A DNA stretch of 64,000 nt, taken from Oscillospiraceae bacterium. Its GTDB lineage: Bacteria; Bacillota; Clostridia; Oscillospirales; Oscillospiraceae. Numbering within the stretch: the stretch's first letter is position 1; the number at the start of each line of letters is the position of its first letter. The stretch is from assembly GCA_902774015.1 (NCBI GenBank), contig CACYHB010000004.1:173795-237794 (forward strand), in the 5' to 3' direction. Made by a program: the position numbers and the translations under genes. A model generated the notes under the pieces. The model had not been told where the DNA came from. It made no database searches and saw only the letters and a program-made list of their open reading frames with translations. Shown here in pieces: positions 26,298-34,637 of the stretch.

Positions 26298-26363
26298 ATG
26301 AAGAAAATTTCCGAACTGTTTGAGGAGTACTACAGGAGCTTTTCCCATCGGGAAGGCCGTTAA
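26298..26363 (+). CDS. Microprotein 2 (21 aa), tandem paralogue
   Basis: ATG start with a strong AAGGAG eight bases upstream. The product reads MKKISELFEEYYRSF then SHREGR. The shared core is LFEE-Y-SFSHREG. It begins 56 bp after the stop of microprotein 1. No signal peptide, no Cys, no hydrophobic TM stretch, hence not an obvious lantibiotic or membrane toxin. Too short to be assigned to a family from sequence alone. Confidence 0.72.
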   Translation: MKKISELFEEYYRSFSHREGR

Positions 26364-26386
26364 ATCACTGGTCTCCTATAAAGATA

Positions 26387-26638
26387 TATAATCATAGGGG
26401 ATCCCTCCCTGCGCTCAGAGGGATCCCCTGCATCAATGGCTGAGAGGAAGACAGGCCGCAAAGAAAAGCTGCCGCAGCGAGCCGGGGACGGTGTGAGCCC
26501 GGTGCAAGCGTCTCTGACCGGTAACCCTTCGGAGCCGCGACCCGAACGGGAGATCCTATTAGGGAAGGCACCACGGATACGCAGCTGTCCGTCCTTTTGA
26601 AAGGACAGGCTGCGAAAACTATCCGGAGGTGCTTTTTC
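26387..26638 (+). promoter_or_regulatory. T-box leader (Asn), probably translational, of asnB
   Basis: A TATAAT box (26387-26392) precedes a leader that starts with a GGGGATCCCTC/GAGGGATCCCC hairpin. Stem I features: AGCGAGCCGGGGACGGTG and TGAGCCCGGTG, then the likely specifier AAC (26523-26525, asparagine) upstream of TTCGGAGC. The T-box core is AGGGAAGGCACCACGG (26561-26576); the C before ACC fits the G discriminator of tRNA-Asn. A stem CGCAGCTGTCC/GGACAGGCTGCG lacks a T-run. Outside it CACC and CGGATA (26569-26579) pair with TATCCG and GGTG (26620-26631), burying the Shine-Dalgarno GGAGG (26625-26629). This suggests a sequestration switch. Confidence 0.75.
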
Positions 26639-28222
26639 ATGTGCTGTATTATGGGATTTTTGTCGGATCTTTATTCTGCAGAGGAGATCCGTCCGTATTT
26701 TGACCGTACGAAATCACGCGGGCCGGACGATACCAGGATCGAGCCGGTCGGAGCGGGCCTGCTCTGCTTCCACCGCCTCTCGATCATGGGCCTGGACGAG
26801 CGGGGGATGCAACCATTCTCCCGTGGGAAAAACAAGCTGGTCTGCAACGGCGAACTCTACGGCTGGCGCGCCCGGCGGCGGGAGCTGGAGGCGAAGGGCT
26901 ATTCCTTTGCCGGCGATTCCGACTGTGAGCTGCTGCTGCCGCTGTACGAGGAATACGGGCTTGGCATGTTTGACAAGCTGGACGCGGAGTTTGCTTTGAT
27001 CCTGTTCGATGGGGAGAGCGAACGGCTGATCGCTGCCCGGGATCCCATCGGGATCCGGCCGCTCTATTACGGTTATTTCTCCGACGGAAACATCGCCTTT
27101 GCCAGCGAGGCGCAGAACCTGGAAGGTCTCTGCGCGCGAATTCTCCCCTTCCCGCCGGGATATTATTACGACGGGGAGCGCTTTGTCCGCTATGCCGATC
27201 TGACCACGATCTCCGCTTATTCCACCGATGATTTGGAGACGGTCTGCAAAAACATCCGGGAAAAGCTGATCGCCGGGGTGGAAAAGCGCCTGGACGCGGA
27301 CGCGCCGCTGGGCTTCCTGCTCTCCGGCGGTCTGGATTCCAGCCTGGTCTGCGCCATTTCGGCAAAGCTCCTGGGCCGGAAGATCCGTACCTTCGCAATC
27401 GGCATGGATCTGGATCCCATCGACCTGAAATATGCGCAGATCGCCGCGGAATACATCGGGGCGGAGCACACGGCCTTTCATATGACAAGAGAGGACGTGC
27501 TTTCCGCGCTGGAGGGCGTGATCCTGCTGCTCGGCACCTGGGACATCACGACCGTCCGGGCCAGTCTCGGCATGTATCTCTGCTGCAAGGCCATCCATGA
27601 GACCACGGACGTGCGGGTGCTGATGACCGGGGAGATCTCGGATGAGCTGTTCGGCTATAAGTATACGGACTTCGCCCCTTCCGCCGAGGCCTTTCAGCAG
27701 GAGAGCAAAAAGCGGATCGACGAGCTGCACATGTACGACGTGCTGCGGGCGGACCGCTGCATTTCCGTGAACTCTCTGGAGGCCCGCGTCCCCTTTGGGG
27801 ATCTGGACTTCGTGCGCTATGTCATGCGGATCGATCCGGAGCTGAAGCTCAACCGCTACGGCATGGGAAAGTACCTGCTGCGCCACGCCTTTGAAGACGA
27901 CCATATACTCCCCGACGAGATCCTGTGGCGGCAGAAGGCGGCTTTTTCCGACGCGGTCGGCCACTCCATGGTGGACGATCTGAAAGCCTATGCCGAAACC
28001 GTCTACACCGACGAGGCGTTTCGGGCCGGGTGCCGGAAGTACGCGTATTGTCCGCCCTTTACCAAGGAGAGTCTCCTGTATCGGGATATTTTCGAGAAAT
28101 ATTATCCCGGGCAGGCGGAGATGATTGCCGGCTTTTGGATGCCGAACCCGGAATGGGAGGGCTGCAGGGTGGACGATCCCTCCGCCAGAGTGCTCTCCAA
28201 CTATGGGGAAAGCGGTACATAA
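26639..28222 (+). CDS. asnB: Asparagine synthase (glutamine-hydrolysing)
   Basis: 527 residues from the ATG at 26639, so that Cys2 (MCCIMGF) is the N-terminal nucleophile after Met removal; an upstream in-frame start would bury it. Class II glutaminase motifs: RGPDDTRIE, LLCFHRLSIMGL and CNGELYGW. The synthetase half has the PP-loop LLSGGLDSSLV and LMTGEISDELFGY. It makes Asn from Asp, Gln and ATP. Regulation by an asparagine-specific T-box leader is in agreement with this product. Confidence 0.95.
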   Translation: MCCIMGFLSDLYSAEEIRPYFDRTKSRGPDDTRIEPVGAGLLCFHRLSIMGLDERGMQPFSRGKNKLVCNGELYGWRARRRELEAKGYSFAGDSDCELLLPLYEEYGLGMFDKLDAEFALILFDGESERLIAARDPIGIRPLYYGYFSDGNIAFASEAQNLEGLCARILPFPPGYYYDGERFVRYADLTTISAYSTDDLETVCKNIREKLIAGVEKRLDADAPLGFLLSGGLDSSLVCAISAKLLGRKIRTFAIGMDLDPIDLKYAQIAAEYIGAEHTAFHMTREDVLSALEGVILLLGTWDITTVRASLGMYLCCKAIHETTDVRVLMTGEISDELFGYKYTDFAPSAEAFQQESKKRIDELHMYDVLRADRCISVNSLEARVPFGDLDFVRYVMRIDPELKLNRYGMGKYLLRHAFEDDHILPDEILWRQKAAFSDAVGHSMVDDLKAYAETVYTDEAFRAGCRKYAYCPPFTKESLLYRDIFEKYYPGQAEMIAGFWMPNPEWEGCRVDDPSARVLSNYGESGT

Positions 28223-28225
28223 GAC

Positions 28226-28254
28226 TTGCGGCCGTCAGGCTTTTTGTGTATACT
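28226..28254 (+). promoter_or_regulatory. Promoter of the LysR-type gene
   Basis: TTGCGG (28226-28231), 17-bp spacer, TATACT (28249-28254), 31 bp upstream of the ATG. Confidence 0.6.
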
Positions 28255-28285
28255 TTCAGTATTCCGAAAGAAAGAGGCGGATGAA

Positions 28286-29236
28286 ATGGATCTTCGATCC
28301 TTACACTATTTCGTCGTCGTGGCGGAGGAGCTGAACATCACCCGGGCGGCCGAGCGATTGAACATGAGCCAGCCGCCGCTCTCCGCCCAGATCAAGGGAC
28401 TGGAGGAGGAGCTCGGCGTACAGCTTTTCATCCGGGGCAAGCGGCATCTGACCATCACGGACGCGGGCATGCATCTGTACCGCCGCGCGCGTCAGATCCT
28501 GGAGCTCTCGGAGCAGACCCAGCAGGAGCTTATGTCCATGGAAGGGCTCTCCGGCGATCTGAACATCAGCCTGGTGGAGGGCAGGGCCCCGTTTCTGCTG
28601 GCCCGCTGGATCGCGGGCTTCCGCTCCGAATTTCCGCGCGTGGCGATCCATCTCTGGAACGGCAGCGGCGATGAGGTCATGGAGCGCGTGCAGCGGGGAC
28701 TTGCGGATCTGGCGCTGGTGGCCACCCCCTATAACGCCGAACAGCTGGACGGCTTCTCCGTCGGACGCGAGCCCTGGGTCGCGGTGATGTCCAAGGAGCA
28801 TCCCCTGGCGGCGGAGGAGGGGCAGTTTCTGCCGCTCCGCAGTCTGGTGGGACAGCCGCTGTTTATCCCCAGCCGCCGTTCCCGTCTGGACTCCATCCGT
28901 GCCTGGTTTGAAGAATTGGGCGAAGAGCCCAACATCGCGGGCGACCTCTCAAACTATATCGACGCGGTCGCCCTCTCCGAACAGAACGCCGGGATCTGCA
29001 TCTACCCGATGACCACTTATAACGTGAGCGATCTGATCGTGACGAAGATCATCACCGAGAGCGCCCGTCAGGTGGAATACGCCCTGGTCTGGAAGCGCAA
29101 CGACCGCCAAACCGAACTGCAGCAGGAATTCATCAATTACGTGCAGGACTGCATGGAGGAGGAGCGCCGCGGCACCCAGCCCTACATCATGCCGGAGCGG
29201 GAGTATTTCCCGCCGGAGGATACAAAGTTCCTGTAA
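28286..29236 (+). CDS. LysR-family transcriptional regulator
   Basis: 316 residues from the ATG at 28286, which follows AAAGAGGCGG. The N-terminal winged HTH reads MDLRSLHYFVVVAEELNITR then AAERLNMSQPPLSAQIKGLE, a textbook LysR start; the effector-binding domain follows (GDLNISLVEGRAPFLL, ADLALVATPY, GREPWVAVMSKEHPLA). The ligand is unknown. It is flanked by asnB and pyrG on the same strand, with its own promoter; target genes cannot be told. Confidence 0.93.
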   Translation: MDLRSLHYFVVVAEELNITRAAERLNMSQPPLSAQIKGLEEELGVQLFIRGKRHLTITDAGMHLYRRARQILELSEQTQQELMSMEGLSGDLNISLVEGRAPFLLARWIAGFRSEFPRVAIHLWNGSGDEVMERVQRGLADLALVATPYNAEQLDGFSVGREPWVAVMSKEHPLAAEEGQFLPLRSLVGQPLFIPSRRSRLDSIRAWFEELGEEPNIAGDLSNYIDAVALSEQNAGICIYPMTTYNVSDLIVTKIITESARQVEYALVWKRNDRQTELQQEFINYVQDCMEEERRGTQPYIMPEREYFPPEDTKFL

Positions 29237-29305
29237 AACAGGGGCGGCCATACGCGCTATGTATGCCGCTCCATATGCGGAAGATATGATCCGCAAGCTG
29301 CCGTC

Positions 29306-29334
29306 TTGACGCGGATTTGGGACTATGCTATCCT
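29306..29334 (+). promoter_or_regulatory. pyrG promoter
   Basis: TTGACG (29306-29311), 17-bp spacer, TATCCT (29329-29334) with TGC just before as extended -10. Confidence 0.7.
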
Positions 29335-29364
29335 GTATTTGTACTGAATAACGACTCGCAGAAA

Positions 29365-29418
29365 GTTCTTCGATGTCAGGGGCCAAGTGCCCCCTTAAGG
29401 CATCGAAGAACTTTTTTG
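29365..29418 (+). terminator. Attenuator in the pyrG leader
   Basis: GTTCTTCGATG (29365-29375) pairs with CATCGAAGAAC (29401-29411), enclosing GGGGC/GCCCC, and is followed by TTTTTTG. It lies between promoter and pyrG start, so it must be read through to express the operon. In Bacillus, pyrG is controlled by CTP-sensitive reiterative transcription of a GGGC start; such a start site is not obvious here, so the antitermination signal may differ. Confidence 0.7.
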
Positions 29419-29435
29419 TTACGGAGGCCTTTACG

Positions 29436-31031
29436 ATGACAAAATACGTGTTTGTGACCGGCGGCGTCGTTTCGGGGCTGGGCAAGGGGATCACGGCGGC
29501 GTCCCTGGGCAGACTTTTGAAAGCGCGCGGCTTGAAGGTGGCGGCACAGAAGCTCGACCCCTACATCAACGTGGATCCCGGCACCATGAGTCCCTATCAG
29601 CACGGCGAGGTTTATGTGACCGAGGACGGCAGCGAGACGGATCTGGATCTGGGTCATTATGAGCGCTTCATCAACGAGGATCTGAACCGCTGGTCCAATC
29701 TCACCACCGGCAAGGTCTACTGGAACGTGCTGAACAAGGAGCGGCGCGGGGAGTACCTGGGCCAGACCGTGCAGATCATCCCGCATATTACGCAGGAGAT
29801 CAAGGATTTTATCTACCATGTGGGGGCGGAGACGAACGCCGACGTGGTCATCACCGAGATCGGCGGCACCACCGGCGATATCGAAAGCCAGCCATTTCTG
29901 GAGGCGGCCCGGCAGGTCTGTCTGGAACAGGGGCGGGAGAACACGCTCTTCATTCACGTGACGCTGGTGCCCTTCCTGCGGGGCAGCGACGAGCACAAGA
30001 CCAAGCCCACCCAGCATTCTGTCAAGGAACTGCAGGGCATGGGCATCTCCCCGGATATCATCGTGCTGCGCTGCGACGAAGCGCTGGAGCCGGAGATCTT
30101 CCGCAAGATCGCCATGTTCTGCAACGTAAAACCCGACTGTGTGATCGAAAACCGCACGCTGCCGATCCTCTATGAGGCCCCGCTCATGCTGGAGGACGAG
30201 GACTTTTCCCTGATCGTCTGCCGGGAGCTGGGGCTCTGGACGCGCGCGCCGCAGCTGGACGAGTGGCGGGAGATGGTCGCTCGGATCAAATCGCTCCGGC
30301 GCCGCGTCACGATCGGCCTTGTGGGGAAATACGTGCAGCTGCACGACGCCTATCTCTCCGTGGCTGAGGCGCTGCGTCACGCCGGTTACGCCTGCGACGC
30401 CCGGGTGGAGATCCGCTGGATCGACAGTGAGAAGATCACGGAAGAAACCGTGGCCGAGGCCCTTGCCGGCTGCGACGGCATCATCGTCCCGGGCGGCTTC
30501 GGCGACCGGGGCGTGGAGGGCATGATCGTGACGGCAAGGTACGCCCGGGAACGCGACGTCCCCTATCTCGGGATCTGTCTCGGCATGCAGGTGGCAGTGA
30601 TCGAGTTTGCCCGGCACGTCTGCGGCCTCGCGGACGCCAGCTCGGGTGAATTCAAGCCCGATTCGCCCCACAAAGTCATTGACTTTTTGCCGGATCAGGA
30701 CGAAACTGTCAGCAAGGGCGGCACGCTGCGGCTCGGCGCGTATCCCTGCCGCATCGCGGAAGGCTCCGTCATGCGCCGCTGCTACGGCGCGGAGGAAATC
30801 CGGGAGCGGCACCGCCACCGCTACGAGTTCAACAACGACTACCGCGAGCTTTTGCAGGACAGGGGGCTTTGTCTCTGCGGCCAGTCTCCGGACGGGTACA
30901 TCGTGGAGGCCGTGGAGCTGAGCGAGAAGCGCTTCTTTGTCGGCGTGCAGTTCCACCCGGAATTCAAGAGCCGCCCCAACCACCCGCACCCGCTGTTTGT
31001 GGGTCTGATTTCCGCTTCTCTGGAGGAGTAA
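29436..31031 (+). CDS. pyrG: CTP synthase
   Basis: 531 residues from the ATG at 29436 with ACGGAGGCC upstream. N-terminal synthetase domain: [54 protein letters not shown] and HVTLVPFL. C-terminal class I glutaminase: [24 protein letters not shown] (nucleophile Cys) and FHPEFKSRP (His-x-Glu). Amidates UTP to CTP using glutamine. Forms a unit with guaA, which begins three bases after its stop. Confidence 0.97.
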   Translation: MTKYVFVTGGVVSGLGKGITAASLGRLLKARGLKVAAQKLDPYINVDPGTMSPYQHGEVYVTEDGSETDLDLGHYERFINEDLNRWSNLTTGKVYWNVLNKERRGEYLGQTVQIIPHITQEIKDFIYHVGAETNADVVITEIGGTTGDIESQPFLEAARQVCLEQGRENTLFIHVTLVPFLRGSDEHKTKPTQHSVKELQGMGISPDIIVLRCDEALEPEIFRKIAMFCNVKPDCVIENRTLPILYEAPLMLEDEDFSLIVCRELGLWTRAPQLDEWREMVARIKSLRRRVTIGLVGKYVQLHDAYLSVAEALRHAGYACDARVEIRWIDSEKITEETVAEALAGCDGIIVPGGFGDRGVEGMIVTARYARERDVPYLGICLGMQVAVIEFARHVCGLADASSGEFKPDSPHKVIDFLPDQDETVSKGGTLRLGAYPCRIAEGSVMRRCYGAEEIRERHRHRYEFNNDYRELLQDRGLCLCGQSPDGYIVEAVELSEKRFFVGVQFHPEFKSRPNHPHPLFVGLISASLEE

Positions 31032-31034
31032 GAC

Positions 31035-32570
31035 ATGGAGAAAATCCTGATCCTGGATTTCGGCGGCCAGTATAACCGGCTGATCGCCCGGCGCGTGCGC
31101 GAACAGCATGTGTATTGCGAGCTGCATCCTCACGACATGCCCCTGGACGAGATCCGCCGCTTCGACCCGATCGGCATCATCTTCACCGGCGGGCCGCACA
31201 GCGTGTATCTCGCCGATTCGCCCAAGGCCGATCCCGGCGTGTTTGAACTGGGCGTGCCGATCCTCGGCATTTGCTACGGCTGCCAGCTGCTGGCTCAGGC
31301 TCTCGGCGGTCTTGTCATCGCCGCGGAGGACGCCTCTGCCCGCGAATACGGCAAGACCGAAACGGTTTTCGATCCGAGCTGCGCGCTGTTCCGGGATCTG
31401 CCCGAAGAGAGCGTTACCTGGATGAGCCACGGGGACTTCATGGCCCGGGTGCCGGAGGGCTTTCGCCTGACGGCCCATTCCGCGGCCTGTCCCACCGCCG
31501 CGATCTGCGACGAAGAGCGCGGCTTTTACGGCGTGCAGTTCCACCCGGAGGTCGATCACACGGCCTTCGGGCGGGAGATGCTGCGCAATTATCTCTATAC
31601 GGTCTGCGGCGCGCACGGCGACTGGACCATGGCGGATTTCAAGCGGCGCAGCGTCGACGAGCTCCGGGCGCGCGTCGGCAGGGGCCGCGTGCTGCTGGCG
31701 CTCTCCGGCGGGGTGGACTCCTCGGTGCTGGCCGCGCTTCTGAGTGAGGCCGTCGGCAGGCAGCTCAGTTGTGTCTTTGTCGATCACGGCCTGCTGCGCA
31801 AGAGGGAGGCCGACGAGGTGGAGGCGGCTTTTTCGTCCCGCGCGCTGGATTTCCGGCGCGTCGATGCGGGCGGCCGCTTTCTCGATCGGCTGCGGGGCGT
31901 GACCGAACCGGAGGAAAAGCGCCACATCATCGGGGAAGAATTCATCCGTGTCTTCGAGGCGGAGGCCAAAAAGATCGGCGCGGCGGACTATCTCGCCCAG
32001 GGAACGATCTACCCCGACGTGATCGAATCCGGCCTCGGCCAATCCGCCGTCATCAAGAGCCACCACAACGTGGGCGGTCTGCCCGACACGGTGGGTTTCA
32101 AAGAGGTCCTCGAGCCGCTGCGGCTGCTCTTCAAGGACGAGGTGCGGCAGCTGGGGCGTGAATTGGGGCTTCCGGAGAGTCTGGTCGCTCGTCAGCCCTT
32201 CCCGGGCCCGGGCCTGGCTATCCGTGTGATCGGTGAGGTGACGGAGGAAAAAATCGCTTTGCTGCGCGAAGCCGACGCCATCTTCCGCGAGGAGATAGCA
32301 AAGGCCGGGCTGGATCGGACGGCAAGCCAGTATTTTGCGGTGCTGACGAATCTGCGCTCCGTGGGCGTCATGGGCGACGGGCGCAGCTACGACTATGCCG
32401 TGGCGCTGCGCAGCGTGCAGACCTCGGATTTTATGACCGCAGACTTTTCGCGCCTGCCCTGGGAACTGCTGGACCGCGTCTCGGTGCGGATCGTCAACGA
32501 GGTCACGGGCGTCAACCGCGTTCTCTACGACATTACCTCCAAGCCGCCGGCCACGGTGGAATACGAATGA
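31035..32570 (+). CDS. guaA: GMP synthase (glutamine-hydrolysing)
   Basis: 511 residues. The class I glutaminase domain begins [20 protein letters not shown], with [17 protein letters not shown] (nucleophile Cys) and [11 protein letters not shown]. The synthetase P-loop is [17 protein letters not shown], and the dimerisation domain has [17 protein letters not shown] and ends [12 protein letters not shown]. Converts XMP to GMP. Three bases separate it from pyrG; a strong terminator follows at 32595. Confidence 0.97.
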   Translation: MEKILILDFGGQYNRLIARRVREQHVYCELHPHDMPLDEIRRFDPIGIIFTGGPHSVYLADSPKADPGVFELGVPILGICYGCQLLAQALGGLVIAAEDASAREYGKTETVFDPSCALFRDLPEESVTWMSHGDFMARVPEGFRLTAHSAACPTAAICDEERGFYGVQFHPEVDHTAFGREMLRNYLYTVCGAHGDWTMADFKRRSVDELRARVGRGRVLLALSGGVDSSVLAALLSEAVGRQLSCVFVDHGLLRKREADEVEAAFSSRALDFRRVDAGGRFLDRLRGVTEPEEKRHIIGEEFIRVFEAEAKKIGAADYLAQGTIYPDVIESGLGQSAVIKSHHNVGGLPDTVGFKEVLEPLRLLFKDEVRQLGRELGLPESLVARQPFPGPGLAIRVIGEVTEEKIALLREADAIFREEIAKAGLDRTASQYFAVLTNLRSVGVMGDGRSYDYAVALRSVQTSDFMTADFSRLPWELLDRVSVRIVNEVTGVNRVLYDITSKPPATVEYE

Positions 32571-32594
32571 CCGGGCAGCATTGCGATGAACGAA

Positions 32595-32630
32595 CGAGGG
32601 CAGGAGCCGCAGCTCCTGCCCTCGATTTTT
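32595..32630 (+). terminator. Terminator of the pyrG-guaA unit
   Basis: CGAGGGCAGGAGC pairs with GCTCCTGCCCTCG (13 bp) over a short loop and is followed by ATTTTT. Confidence 0.9.
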
Positions 32631-32869
32631 CAAAAACAGGGAATGATCTTTCCCTTCCGTATTTCTCGCATCTGCCCCTCGGCTGGCACGTTGACCCCCC
32701 GGCGGGCGGTCATGCAGTCCTCAAGCAGCGCCTTCTGCTTTTCTCTGAGGGCGCCTGCCAGGTCGTCTCCGGCCCTCACGACTTCATCCAGCGCCTTCAC
32801 ATACCGGTGTTTCGTTTGAATCTGAACGGCCCGTCGGAAAAACCGATGGGTTTTTACGGACGACTGCTG
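32631..32869 (-). pseudogene. Open frame directly continuing degV after its stop
   Basis: On the minus strand the degV frame stays open for about 79 codons past its TGA. The product includes HRYVKALDEVVRAGDDLAGA and a charged helical stretch with LREKQKALLEDCMTARRGVN, ending KGKIIPCF. The first start codon (GTG) has no clear ribosome-binding site, so it could be a leftover of a small gene or chance open reading. Nothing else is seen in this gap. Confidence 0.25.
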
Positions 32870-33754
32870 TCAGTCGACCCGCTCGTCGCCCCAGAAGAAG
32901 AGAGCGACGGTGCCGGGGCCGGTGTGAGAGCCGATCGTGGTTCCGACGCTGTTGATCTCCACCCTGCCGTCGAGCTTCGGGAACTTCTGCTCCACAAGGT
33001 CGGCCACGGCGCGGGCCATGGGCAGGCAGTCCGACATGGAGATGTAGCATTTGCCGTTGTAATCGTGACCGCCGCGGGCGTGCTCCTCCATTTTTTTGAC
33101 GCACTCGGAAATCACTTTTTTCTTCGTGCGGATCTTGTAGCGCGGGATGAGGCGCCCAAGATTGTCCATATTCAGCAGGGGGCAGATCTCCAGCAGGCCG
33201 CCGAAAATCGCCGCTGTTTTGGAGATGCGGCCGCCCTTGACGTAAAAGCTCAGATCCGTGGAGAAAAACCAATGGTGCAGCTTGAGGCGGTTTTCTTCGA
33301 TCCAGCGGGCGCATTCCTCCACGCTCAGTCCCTCGTCCCGTCTGTCCGCCGCCCCGTCCATCAGCAGGCCGTAGCCGGAGGACGCGCCCAGCGAGTCGAT
33401 GATGAAGATCTTGCGTTCCGGGTAACGTTCGCGTGCGATCAGCGCGGCGTTCTGGGCAGAGTTGATGGTTCCGGAAATACCGGATGACAGGCAGACGTGG
33501 ATGATGTCTTCGCCCTGCTCAAGGAACCGGGAGAAATGCTCCACATATTCGCTGATGCTCACCTGAGAGGTGCGGGTATCCGCGCCGGCGGCCATGCGTT
33601 TGTAAAACTCATCAAAGGGAATGCTCTGGCCCAGGTCGTCCGGATATTCCACACCGTCGAGGGCGTAATGGAAGCACACATAGTGAATGCCCCGGGATTC
33701 AAAATGCTCTTTGCTCAGATCGGCAGTGGAACAGCAGCTGAGTACGTAGCTCAT
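32870..33754 (-). CDS. DegV-family fatty-acid-binding protein
   Basis: About 294 residues from the ATG at 33754, for which AAGGA is at a suitable distance; an ATG two codons earlier is an alternative. DegV features: CCSTADLSKE at the start, DTRTSQVSISEYVEHF, HVCLSSGISGTINSAQNAA with the conserved SSG/GT, IIDSLGASSGYG, FSTDLSFYVKGGRIS and GTTIGSHTGPGTVALFF. FakB-type relatives bind a fatty acid and present it to the kinase FakA; a fakA gene is not in the window. Confidence 0.93.
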   Translation of the reverse strand: MSYVLSCCSTADLSKEHFESRGIHYVCFHYALDGVEYPDDLGQSIPFDEFYKRMAAGADTRTSQVSISEYVEHFSRFLEQGEDIIHVCLSSGISGTINSAQNAALIARERYPERKIFIIDSLGASSGYGLLMDGAADRRDEGLSVEECARWIEENRLKLHHWFFSTDLSFYVKGGRISKTAAIFGGLLEICPLLNMDNLGRLIPRYKIRTKKKVISECVKKMEEHARGGHDYNGKCYISMSDCLPMARAVADLVEQKFPKLDGRVEINSVGTTIGSHTGPGTVALFFWGDERVD

Positions 33755-33864
33755 GGTCATCGATCCTTTCTCATAGATTTCATGCTTACAGGATAAAGCA
33801 GGCTGACCGAAAAGGGCAAGCTACTGTGCTCCTTCGTTTCTCTACACTTCCGGCCGGGAAAAAA

Positions 33865-33892
33865 GCCGGGGTAGATGTGTCTCTACCCCGGC
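33865..33892. terminator. Hairpin between degV and the XRE gene
   Basis: GCCGGGGTAGA pairs with TCTACCCCGGC (11 bp). It sits just past the 3' end of the minus-strand XRE gene; no long T-run, so moderate support. Confidence 0.5.
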
Positions 33893-33918
33893 AAACAGTC
33901 ACTCTACGAATCGTAGAA

Positions 33919-34548
33919 TCATGCTTTGTTGTTCTCTTTCTTTCGTCTTTTCAGGAATTTCGGCCGTTTTTTGATGTTGCAGCTCAAGAACACCAACACC
34001 TCTGCCAGTGCGCAGATCAGGAAGATCTGCCAGGGGTTGGCGTGGACGAAGAGCAGATACACCGTCAGGAAAAGGCTGAAGACAAACAGCGCGATCACGT
34101 ATTGAAGATGGCGCCGCCTGCCGAAGACGCAGATCAGCACCAGGTAAGTCAGGATCGATACCGGCAGCGCCACGGCGAAGATCTGCCAGCGGATGATGCC
34201 CACCAGCCAGAGGGCCACGAAGGCCGTGAGCGCCAGCGTCCACACGCCCAGCACCGCCACCGCGATGATCATGCTCACGCTGTAGCTGCGCTCCGGCATC
34301 TCGTCCGGGCCGGGCGCGGGTTCCCATCTGTCATGGGAGGAGAGCAGCGCGTCCACAGTGACGCCGAAGATCTCCGCCATCTGGGTGAGCACATAGGCGT
34401 CGGGAATGGCCTCGCCCCGCTCCCACTTGGAGATAGTCTTATCCGAATAGTTGAGTGCCGCGCCGAGCTCCGCCTGGGTCATGCCGGCGCCGGTGCGCAG
34501 CTTGATGATGTTGCTGGCCGTCACCAGCTTCAGTTCCGAAAGTTCCAT
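33919..34548 (-). CDS. XRE-family regulator with C-terminal membrane domain
   Basis: 209 residues from the ATG at 34548 (AGGATGG five bases upstream); earlier starts exist. The N-terminal HTH is typical Cro/C1: ASNIIKLRTGAGMTQAELGA, ALNYSDKTISKWERGEAIPD. After a linker come four to five TM helices (for example SMIIAVAVLGVWTLALTAFV, IFAVALPVSILTYLVLICVF, YVIALFVFSLFLTVYLLFV) and a basic tail. Membrane-linked XRE proteins of this shape are common in Firmicutes but mostly uncharacterised. Divergence or target genes are not evident; it follows the cardiolipin synthase gene on the same strand. Confidence 0.85.
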   Translation of the reverse strand: MELSELKLVTASNIIKLRTGAGMTQAELGAALNYSDKTISKWERGEAIPDAYVLTQMAEIFGVTVDALLSSHDRWEPAPGPDEMPERSYSVSMIIAVAVLGVWTLALTAFVALWLVGIIRWQIFAVALPVSILTYLVLICVFGRRRHLQYVIALFVFSLFLTVYLLFVHANPWQIFLICALAEVLVFLSCNIKKRPKFLKRRKKENNKA

Positions 34549-34637
34549 AGTTTCCATCCTGTGAAGCCACAGCGTCCGTTTCTTCCAAATCAATATTGTG
34601 GTATTTTACCATGTCCCCCGGCTTTTTGCAAGCGCGG

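Noticed and set aside
29376-32633. Very long minus-strand ORF (1085 codons) opposite pyrG-guaA
   Set aside because: It is antisense to two complete, well-recognised genes, has no family motif and is the kind of open frame expected opposite GC-rich coding sequence.
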